From the NCBI GenBank assembly GCA_914767715.1, contig OU612066.1:27876283-27940282 (forward strand): a stretch of DNA of 64,000 nucleotides, in the 5' to 3' direction. Below, in pieces: positions 12,221-21,827 of this stretch. The stretch comes from Membranipora membranacea (lineage: Eukaryota > Bryozoa > Gymnolaemata > Cheilostomatida > Membraniporidae). The notes under the pieces are model-generated. The model ran no database searches, was not told the origin of the DNA, and saw only the letters and a list, made by a program, of their open reading frames with translations. The translations under genes and the position numbers were made by a program. Numbering within the stretch: position 1 is the first letter of the stretch; each line of letters starts with the position of its first letter.

Positions 12221-12930
12221 GTTGAGTGTTGTCTTAACCTGATGAAAGAGAAGACAATATATGCACAGTTAATCATTGAATGCATGTTATTGAAGAGCCA
12301 AGTAACACCTCTATTGCTTTCCTTTTCCATAAAGTTTATAGACGTATGGAGGTCTCACTATATGATTATTGAAGATGGTTTACAAAACTGTGTAAAAATT
12401 TGGTTGACTTACAAGTTTATAAGTTGTTGTCATCCAGCCACATACGCACTCAACTTTGTGCTCGAATGAGTATCCTTTCCCTTCGGAGGTCCATTCCAGT
12501 AAACTGTGGCTGCCAGAAACCTGAATTTGCTTAGTCAGTGACCAAAGTGCGCATGCCCGGCGTAGGAATATATAAACAATTCAATGGTAACATGTAAACA
12601 AAAACAAGATCAAATTTAATGAGCTAACAACAGAAATGCAAATGGACATGATAATCCACAAAACTTCAGTTTTGTGTTTATGATAAATGCATGTGTTTAT
12701 ACAAAAACCCAGTCCAGTGCCTCATATCACTTTTTCAAAAAGTGTTTCTGAAAAAAATAGAAAAGACGGCTGAATCACAGTCCTGTGTTCTACCACATAA
12801 GTGTAGTAAAACCAGATGAGGGTGATTTTTTTGTCTGATTTATGCCATAAAAGCTTGAAATTAATTAAAAATTAAAAAACAGCTTACTTTACCCATATTA
12901 TATCTCCAACATACATCAATAAAAATCAGT
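12221..12930. other. Intergenic, no gene seen
   Basis: Shared with block B (about 52416-53105). Short open frames appear in both copies without splice or domain support. Confidence 0.45.
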
Positions 12931-12933
12931 AAG

Positions 12934-13400
12934 CTTCAGCGGCTTGGGTGGCTAGTGTGCTCGACCACAGTGCAAGTGGCCCAGGTTGAATTCCATGGTT
13001 GAGACTACAAAAGAGCAAAGGGGTGAATGTGGATAATAATAATATATTTTTACATATACCACAATTATAACATGCTTGTGATACGCGAGAGGCCCGAGTT
13101 CAAATTCCGGTGAAGACAGAATTTGTTTTTTACATAATATAATCTTTTTCACTACTTTGTGGTTTATACCACAATTATAAGATGTTTCGCGGGAGGCCCG
13201 AGTTCAAATCCCAGTAAAGACAGATTTTGTTTTTTACATATAATCTTTTTCACTACTTTGTGGGTTATACCACAATTATAACATGTTTGTTGCGCGAGAG
13301 GCCCGAGTTCAAATCCCGGTGAAGACAGATTTTTTTACATTGATCATCTCTTTAACTACATGGTGGTTTGTACAACAATTATAACATGTTTGTTGCGCTA
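12934..13400 (+). repeat. tRNA-like head plus tandem array of B-box units, copy A
   Basis: A tRNA-like stretch at about 12938-13005 (A-box-like ggtggctagtgtgctcg, B-box-like ggttgaattcc) is followed by three units of about 105 bp. Each unit carries a T-arm and B box (cccgagttcaaatcccgg type, near 13092, 13197 and 13302) next to a GTGGTTTATACCACAATTAT stretch that includes a small palindrome. Block B has four units (53221-53660). The repeated module has a B box but no full tRNA, so it is a tandemly amplified SINE piece rather than a tRNA cluster. Confidence 0.55.
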
Positions 13401-14399
13401 TATTCTATGGCTGTAGTCAATGAAAATAATTGAAGGGGGTGTTCTGCCACCTAATAGGTCAACGATACTCAGGTTGCCTTCCTCATAGGTTGCATGAAAA
13501 GGACAGCCATTTTAGTTTGCACTTGTAATGACATCGGCAATTGGCCATCCATCGTAAACTCAATTGACAACCTGAGTGTTTATCATCCACACCCCTGAAG
13601 TTTTGTGGCATTTATGATCGCGGCATTTCTAGTTTTATGTTTATATCTCAGGCCTGACACAGATAAAACCTTAATACTCATGTTCATTCCCAATTGAGAA
13701 CATGATCTAAAGATTCATATGAGTTTAAACGCCCAAATGAGTACTAGTTACTTGCAATATTACAACAAAACTAGTCTAGTTTAACCAGTGTTTGAAGTTA
13801 GTATACAGTATTATCACCGTTTAGTTCCACACCTGAGTAAATAATTGCAATATCTCACGTTCACCCCTGTATTACATCATAGTACAGACTCATCAGTCAT
13901 TAAAAATACCCAATGTGTCTTCTGCTTGTTGTAATCACAGCACGAAGATTCCCCTACACTAACACTAAAAAAGTCCGTGTTTGTCAATGACGTCACATGA
14001 CCGGTTGCTTAGATACATCGTGAATAGCAAACACAAGTTGATTGCTCATGGGTTAAAACTCATAAATGCAAATCAGCAACTGCATGATAACTTCTTGTAT
14101 TATTTATGCTGTATTTGAATAAAGCATGATTTTTATGAAAACTATCAATACTTTCAGCAAACATTTATGGATAAGTTTAATGCCATATACTGCTGGGATG
14201 CCGGCCATCAGTCAGACAACAGTACAGAATGAATTCATTGAGCAGAAATTAAAATCCCAACCAAATTGCTTACCCCCCACACTCATTTTAAAATAACTCT
14301 ATAAAATGCAATGTTGTACTTGTCGCAACGTCACGACCCCCGTTACCCCCGTTACGTCATACACTGGGGGTGCGAAAAATTGTTGAAAATGTGCCTAGA
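13401..14399. other. Intergenic, no gene seen
   Basis: Shared with block B. Positions 14052-14059 (GTTAAAAC) are the empty target site for the 589-bp element found at 54340-54928. Confidence 0.5.
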
Positions 14400-14407
14400 G
14401 TTGGTGG

Positions 14408-14522
14408 CATGGGCCCCTGGGACTTGCATGTCTTTACTTTGCCAATGTCCACTATCAACCATCTTGGATGGTTGATAGTGGACATTGGCAAAGTAAAGAC
14501 ATGCCAGTCCCAGGGGCCCATG
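14408..14522. mobile_element. 115-bp near-perfect hairpin MITE, 8-bp target duplication (hAT-like)
   Basis: Two 56-bp arms with one mismatch surround a 3-base loop. The ends are CATGGGCCCC and GGGGCCCATG. The direct repeat GTTGGTGG flanks it (14400-14407, 14523-14530). Block B has the uninterrupted site with a single GTTGGTGG at 55265-55272, so this is a recent insertion in block A or a precise loss from block B. It has no coding capacity and would depend on a transposase in trans. Confidence 0.8.
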
Positions 14523-14530
14523 GTTGGTGG

Positions 14531-17127
14531 GTATAACAAATATATAAATTTCGTACAAACTGATAAATCACCTTAATATGTTTATTCATTTATGTTATTT
14601 TGGTGCACACAGTGTTCTTTTATGCTTATCATTGGCTTAAATAAAAGGTTTAGGTCTATAGGAATCGCATTATTTTGATCGGGCAGCTGCGCGTTAGAAG
14701 TTACTCAGGCGAAGACAAGTCTATAAAACTGACATCAAAAGTGATCCTGTCTTTGCCAATTGCGAATACAACCACCAACAAGCAGGTGAACAATTTTATA
14801 ACTTGTTAAAAACTTTGTTCGCCATCTGAAATTATTATTCAACCCATATCAAACCTGATGTGGCATGTTTAGCTGTACTAGTAGTGCTGCCTTTAAGGAC
14901 ACAATGGACAATGTTTGAATTGACAGTTACAGTATGCCTAGATATGCCAAATCTATTTTTGAGTGCCACAAGAAAAATTTTGGCAAGTATAGAATACAGG
15001 GCATTTTTATTGATTGAATTATATTATCTTGTATTGGAGTTCAGAAACTGCAGTTGCAAACAGAAATATAGACTGTGGACTGCAAAGTGCTAATCAATGA
15101 TAAAACTATTGCTAAGACACAATTCAATGTAATCATGCAAACCACAGTAGCTTTTTACTTGAATTGTAAATATTGTGTCATGTGTAGGCTTATTATCATT
15201 ATAAAGCCTACAGTGTGGAATAACTATTGAGGATTCAGTAATAATGGACTCTCTCTACTCCCTGAATAAGCAAGCCTTTGTCGCGTAATCCATCTAAACG
15301 GATAATGGCAATAATATACATTTGAAAAGTCAGTAAGAACAATATAGTCAATCTCCATTATCTTCAATTCACTGCTGCGGGACGAAAGCATCAATGTTTA
15401 TCAATAATGTTATTGATTCAGAATTCTAAGCCACGCCCATCGGTCTTTTGGTTTGACCAGCAATTAACGTGCATATTTAACATGTGTTTTGTCTTACTGA
15501 TCAATATTTGCTTTTTGTGCCCTTTGTCGGCAAAAAGATCACATTGATTGAATTGCGTCACAGATGACTTCGACATTGGAATATTGAGTGTGGGTTAAAA
15601 ACGTTCGCAGTAGTCATGATCAGGACAGAAACAATGATCGTAAATTGCTTATGGAAAGCAGACTGTAACTTCTAAACACCGAAGCTAGAGACAGCGCTCA
15701 CATTGACTGCAGTGATCCGTTACATTGGTAAGTGAGGCATCAATGTAAGAATGAGTATAAAAATATAGGGAAGGGAAGGGGGCAGAGTGTTGCTAGGTTT
15801 ATGGCTGATAATGAAATTCTACACTTGCTGTCTACAATCCCTCGCCTGAAATCGGTATTATTTTGTCACAATAAAGGCAAATGTTGCTTAGATCATTAGT
15901 TGGGGGGCATGATATTTGGCTAGACTTACCGGCTGCCCACTTTCAATCTGTTTTCTGCCTTCTATTGGTTTCAAAGAGTCTGACACCATGGTGTATGGTT
16001 TCAGGTCATGGCTTTCTGTCTCGTGCCACTGTCTCCCAGGTCCTTGTGTTAATAGAGCACTACATACTTCAGGCTTCAGCATGTCTTTGTATCTTTTCCT
16101 TTGTCCAATCGTTGAGCGCTTACCATTGTGGAGCTGTGATTACATATTTGCTTGGGTAAGCGATTATAAGACATGCGAACAACGTGCTCAAACCATCAAA
16201 GCTGTTTCGTAATATCCATTGCTACAAAAATGATCAATACTGCTCAAAAGGTTGCAATCAGAAGCCAGCGTGGTAAGAGCTATATTGCACAACATAGCTT
16301 TATTCTTGTTTAGATGAGCCCAATGGCAAGGGAATCTTGACAACCGGAGAATCACCTAACTGCAGTGAACAGCTCTTTGTCCATGAGGATTCATCGGCCC
16401 TATCAGTTTCCTGTCGAGTGTTCAAAAACCCATTGCTTTTGTATTGGGGACATCTCCCTTAGCCTTTATGCCTAGACCAGGCAGCATATTTACAAGTTTG
16501 GTGGATGGGAGCAAGGTGCATGCGCCCTTTGGGGCAGGTTTAGTATTTGTCCTACCAGGGTGTCCACCTACCCTCCCAAAAAGAGCCAGAAGGTTCCCTA
16601 GACTAGTTGCCAGGGAATTAGACCATGCAGCAGCTGGTACTGGATTCCATGTTAACCAGTAACATGCTTATCCAAAAGCCAGACCTTATAATGTTACACT
16701 ACCATCAGCTTGGGCAACATTTGAGCACTTAAATTAAGGTCAGGTATTGCGTGTGTGTGGGAATGTAAAGTAAGCTTAGTGACTTGGACTTCGGTGCTCA
16801 AACAGCTATACGTATATCCCTATTCTTTTGATTGAATCCTAAATAGTCCCTATCCTAGAGGCAAAGTGCAGTGGTTGTCAGTAGAATGGACCATTCAACT
16901 GCCAAAAGTTGTGAACTGTGCTACAAAATCCCATAAATTGCAACATGAGCACTGAGTCTTTTAATAATTAGGTGTTCAAACATTACCCTAGTTCCTGGTA
17001 GTGGCATTTCATTACAACCAGCTAGTTGAGCTGAGGATACAGATGTAATGCAACTACCAGCAACCCAGGCACTCTTAGAAGATGATCTGATTTGTTGCCA
17101 ATCTCCATTTCAAGTAATAGGTTTCCC
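14531..17127. other. Intergenic, no gene seen; includes a 1.2-kb stretch absent from block B
   Basis: About 14712-15922 has no counterpart in block B, where the flanks join directly near 55443. Only a 2-3 base microhomology (GGC) is seen at the junction, which fits deletion in block B better than insertion in block A. The rest is shared. The 72-codon frame at 16444-16662 is GC-richer than its surroundings and present in both blocks, but has no recognisable domain. Confidence 0.45.
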
Positions 17128-17644
17128 TTTATTTATTTATTTATTTATTTATTTATTGAGGTTTTCTAAAAGTTTATAATTAAAGCAAATTAAAAATAAC
17201 TTGATGACCTCATACACATTAAAATCGATACAAAAAATGACTTTAATAAAAAGATATAAGTGGTAGGATGTTACATACTATATAGTGTGTAGGATAATGA
17301 AAGCATGGTATCATAAATTGCATGAATAAGATGAAAAAAGAAAAGAAGAAACAGAGAGTGGCAAACAAAAATACAAGTTAACAACATAAGGTAGGATTAA
17401 ATGATAATGGTTCATGAGGCTTGGTTGATTTAGTTACAAATGTATGAAAAATAGTTAAAAAGGCTGATTTGCCTAGGTTTGATCTAAATGAGGGTTTAAT
17501 TATTGCACAGTTGCTACGAAGTGAGCGTGTATGTCTGTTTGATTTGCTAACGAGATGAAGTATGTGCTTGGATGCACGGCCTTTATGGACCCATGATTTG
17601 ACAAAATTGTGAAAAAGAAAATTCCTTCTACTGTGGAGAGGATG

Positions 17645-18802
17645 TTAATTTAGGAGCAAGCGGCCAGATGTGACAGAAAATTGTTTGGGGGCTGAAGTTA
17701 TGATTCTGATTGCTTTATTTCGTACTTTTTCTAATGTATCTGTATTTTTGGCTAAACCATCAAGGTATAATGATGAGCAGTATTCTACTATAGTGATTTG
17801 TAAGTCTTCAATGAGTTTTCTACCTTCATGAGTTTTTTTTAGTTTTGATAACAAGTAGACCATTTTGTTTGCTTTAGAGGCGGTGGCATTAGCCTGAGGT
17901 GTTAAACTAAGTTCTGAATCAAGAATAACTCCAAGAAGATTGAGTGAATGCTTGGATTCTATTTTCAAATTGTTTATTTGGATTTGGTAAAAATCTTCTA
18001 CTTTCCTATTTGAGAAAATACAGTATTGAGTTTTGGATAAGTTGAGTTGAAGGAGATTGTTTGAATACCAATTCGATACTTCTCTCATCAATGACTCAGA
18101 TTTATCCATTAAGGTAGGGATATCTGCTGCTGTGCAGTAAATAACGGTGTCAGCAGCGTAAGCGAATGCAGTTTTGTGCTTGTTAAGGAGATCATTGATA
18201 GCAAGATTGAATAAGATTGGACCTAGCACACTTCCTTGGGGTACTCCACATGTAATCGGTAGTGCACTGAACTGATCATGATCAACTTTCATGATTCGGG
18301 TTCGATGTGAAAGATAGGATGTAAATCATTTTGTTGTTGACTCTGCAAAATTTAGTCGCTTTAGAGTGTGGATGAGTTGTCCATGATTTATAGTGTCAAA
18401 TGGTTTACGTACGTCCAAAGAGAGTGCACCTATGAAATTCGGTGGAGGGTTGTCTAGCGTTGTTCTCCAATTTAGTAAAAGAGAAAGTAGTAACTGTTCA
18501 CTAGAATGGTGCTTACGAAAACCGAATTGTCGATCTGAGAGTATTCCATGTGTTTCGATAAAGGTCATAATTTGAATTTTCCTATCTAGCTCAGACACCT
18601 TTGATATGATTGGCAGACTGGAAATTGGTCTGTAATTGCAAGGGTCTGTTTTATCGCCCTTCTTAAAGAGTGGGGTGACCAGGGCTGTTTTTAGGCAGTC
18701 AGGGAATATTGATTTCTTGTAGCATTTGTTAATGATCAGGGCTATGGGAAGAGCTAATAGGTCTGCAACAGTTTGGTACAGGGAAGCTGGAAACATGGTC
18801 AA
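17645..18802 (-). pseudogene. LINE ORF2 reverse transcriptase region, copy A
   Basis: Two frames (18326-18802 and 17645-18292) are separated by an in-frame TGA at 18326-18328, where RTs of this type usually have Trp. The catalytic box reads YAAD instead of F/YADD, so the first catalytic Asp is Ala. Both lesions are present in copy B. The open frame ends at 17645, but translated LINE-like sequence continues to about 17480. Confidence 0.8.
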
Positions 18803-18834
18803 GCCACCACGTTTATTTGGTTTGAGGGACTTTA

Positions 18835-20252
18835 TCAGTTTGTAGACTCAGGATCGATCTTAGGAATAAAAACCGATTGTCCAGGGACCGTGGTGAAATA
18901 TCTATTAAGGGCATTTGCCTTGTCAGAGTTTGAGGTGTAGGTAGAGTTTTGATAGCTAATTTTCTCGATTTGATCAGAGGATTTCTTCTTTCCTGTCAGT
19001 GATTTCAGGCAGGTGAAAAAACTTTTTTCATCTTTAGATAACGAGTCATTTATAAAGTCTTTCTTAGCATTCCTAATTTTATTTGTAACAAAGTTTCGAA
19101 ACTTGTTGAACTGTTTGACTTGCGCTGTAGCTGGATTTGGTATATCCTTGAATACCCTCTTGTGAAATTTGTTTCTTAAATTAATGAGATGCTGAATATC
19201 AGGGAAAAGCCACTGGTTTTTAGCCCCTCGCACTCTTTTTGTTTTAACTGGAGCATGCTTGTCAATCAGGTCAGAGATAAAGTTTTCAATATTTTCCATG
19301 CGGTGATGCAATGATTTGTTCATGTCAGTTGCTGTTTGCAGTAGTGGAAGTTTCGAACAGTCATTATAAAATTCCTCATGATTAATGCTGTGAATATTTC
19401 TGGTTCTAATTAGTTTGAGTGGCTGTTTTATAGCATGATGTTGATTAATTACTAAGTATGTGGCATAGTGATCAGAAATTGATCTATCGCATGTCAGGAT
19501 CTTGCAACTATTAATGCTAATGTCACTGTTCACATAGTTGTGGTCTAATAAGCTTTCTCTCCCTAAATGGCTAATGTATGAAATCCTATTGACTTGCTGT
19601 AATAGCCCTGCAGACATGAAGCTCTGCTCTAAATGTGTTTTTTCGTTTGATGAGGAATTCCAATTAATATTAAAATCTCCTAGTAGTATAAACTTATGGC
19701 CAACATATTGGTTTTGATGTAGAATTGAGCTCATCATTGTAATGAATTCGATTTTTTTAGCATCAGGGGAAAGATAAATTGATCCGATGATGTAGCCGTG
19801 TTGGTTGTTTGTGGAAGGTATTTTATCCAAACCGAGTCACAAAATTTGGACAGTTTAACACTTAATGGACTTATTATAGAGAATTTATATGAAGATTTTA
19901 CAAAGAGCGCAGCACCACCTCCCCGGGTTTTGGTTGTAGATTTTCTGTCACATCTAGCTATTGAGAATCCAGGCAAGTCAAAAAGACTATTTGGAATATC
20001 AGGAGTGAGCCATGTTTCAGAAACAGAAAAAATGTCGGTTGACTTAAAAAGATTGAGGCTTTCATATTAAAACATCTTTTAATATAATGACCTTACGTTG
20101 TGATGTAGAAGTCTCAAATTGTTGCTGGATGCAGGCTTCATGTCAGATAGGGAGCTAATAGTATTCCATATGCGGTTATGGTAGCAGAGACTTTGTTCAT
20201 AAATGTTAGACGAGTTTGTTGATGCTTGGTTTCTTACGCTTAGATTAGCCAT
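18835..20252 (-). pseudogene. LINE ORF2 endonuclease region, copy A
   Basis: The presumed ORF2 ATG (20252-20250) lies inside the overlap ATGGCTAA with the upstream frame. Endonuclease motifs are spread over two frames (19734-19976 and 18835-19830). A one-base loss in the shared ATAAAATACC stretch breaks them apart. Copy A also has two stops near 20065-20080 that copy B lacks. GDFN near residue 47 of the second part and ISDHYATYL near residue 118 identify the fold. Confidence 0.75.
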
Positions 20253-20464
20253 TGTAGGTCCTGGGAGGGAAGACGTACGGTTTCTCTACTCGAAACAAAA
20301 GCTGATGCTTGTTAAAGGTAATGCCATTTGCCAGTGCATTTCCTAGCTGTGTTTCATCATTGAAGTTTACTTTTACAGTTCGTAGAGGGTTAGTGCCATC
20401 TTTGGTCCTCATTCGGTACACTGTAGCGTCTTTGAATACTGTTTGGACCTCTTGTAGGAGGTCT

Positions 20465-21596
20465 TCATTGATTATGTAAATAGGAACATCTTTGATGATG
20501 CCAACATGTTGGTTGAATGGGTCGTCTGGCTGATGAGCCTCCAAGTGCTTCAGCTTCCCATTTTTTTATTATTATATCTACTTTTTCAGGTTTTTTTATC
20601 TGTATTATGAATTTTGGGTCTGCCGAGTTGAACTTGTATCGCTTGATAAAGTCAATCATCGTTGGTCCATTTAATTTGCCGATTGCTTTTCTCACGTCAT
20701 CCTGATTGATTGACGTGAAGTCCTGTTTTGTACTATGTATTATAAAGCATTTTTCATGGTCGGATTCAGGGGTAGATTTGTCAGTATATTGACTTTTTGG
20801 TGGTTGTGTACGGTGCTGATCTTGACGTTGTTGTTGTGTTTGTTGCTGCTGTTGTTGCTTTTGCTGCTGTTGTTGCTGCTGTTGTTGCTGTTGTTGCTGT
20901 TGCTGTTGTTGCTGTTGCTGCTGTTGTTGTGTCTGTTGAGGTTGTTCTCGTTGGTTGAGAGATTGGTGATATTGGTTTCTTTGTTCAGTGAAAGATGACT
21001 TAGGCGGAATCGGTGGTTGGATATTTCTCATTACTGCCTGACAATAATCAGCTGGGTGTGAGGAGACTTTGTTTGGCCTCCATCATGTCTAGTTTCTCTG
21101 ACATCACTTGAACTGCTCTCTCAATGGGGTTTTCATTTGGTATAGAGAATACTTCTAGCTTAGCATGCATCTGCTCTAGTCTGTCAGACATAATTTCGAT
21201 GATGCTCAGCATTTTCTGGCATGATTGGCAGTGGTCCAGGTCAGACTCTGCTTGCAGTGAATAAGTGTCCATGTTCTCTGTTGTCATCGTGGAAAGCGGT
21301 GTAGAAGGGCCTGTGGATGTTGATGTTTTGTTGCTGTCGCTGCTTGTGCCTAATCCGGTACTAGCATCCTTTGTAGATACTTTGGTATAATATTTGATTG
21401 GATTTGATATGCCTCCAGTTGTTTTAAGATATTTTAAAGCAGCTGCCTCATTCTCATACCCCTTGTGTTTATTTCCACTGTAGCCGTTCCCTCGGAGATT
21501 GGCAGTATCCCAATCGTTATATAGTCCAACTTTATGCCCAGCAATGACAGCATAAAATTTAAATCTTTTGCCTGATTTATTCAAATCAAGCGCCAT
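20465..21596 (-). pseudogene. LINE ORF1 with RNase H1-type hybrid-binding domain and polyQ, copy A
   Basis: The N-terminal ~50 residues (FYAVIAGHKVG, W about 18 residues on, then GNKHKGY and ALKYL) match the RNase H1 hybrid-binding domain, also called the viroplasmin-type domain. A linker with a possible coiled coil follows, then a long Gln tract (CAG/CAA, about 20830-20935). Relative to copy B there is one extra base near 21050 that splits the frame into 21048-21596 and 20465-21031. A further piece in another frame (20245-20544) looks like the continuation of the protein, because it has an RRM-like segment ending in PPR. Confidence 0.7.
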
Positions 21597-21827
21597 GATA
21601 GTAGAATTTCTTTTTATCTGGCCATAAATAGCGATTAGTAGAGAGCGTTAATTTATAATTGTATTGTCAAGTGTCGAGTTGTTTTGGGTTCAGTGTGAAC
21701 TCTGTGAAGTTACTAAGTTCCAACATTGATTTATACACAAGCATTGATTAGAGAACAACATGATTAACAAAAAGTGATTGACAGTTATTACTTCTTTTTT
21801 AGAGGGAGTTTGCAACGGTGAAGAATA

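Larger units (their letters stand above)
17128..21625 (-). mobile_element. Degenerate non-LTR retrotransposon (Jockey/CR1/L2-like), copy A
   Basis: On the minus strand the order is ORF1, an APE-type endonuclease, a reverse transcriptase and a (TAAA)n tail at the 17128 end. Endonuclease signs include the ETWL and GDFN motifs and a closing SDH. RT signs include a PxYRPIS block, a D-x-x-K-P-F-D box and GVPQGSVLGP. ORF2 is broken by frameshifts and a stop between the D box and GVPQGS. These lesions are shared with the block B copy. Copy A alone has an extra G in ORF1 near 21050 and two extra stops in the endonuclease near 20065-20080. The element cannot be active. Confidence 0.85.

Noticed and set aside
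14352-14576. Overlapping open frames on both strands
   Set aside because: They arise from the palindromic 115-bp MITE, which reads the same on both strands.
16444-16662. 72-codon frame conserved in both blocks
   Set aside because: Conservation follows from the recent block duplication and is no more than that of surrounding non-coding DNA.
20735-20998. Leu-rich open frame on the plus strand (also 60252-60500)
   Set aside because: It is the complement of the CAG/CAA tract of LINE ORF1.
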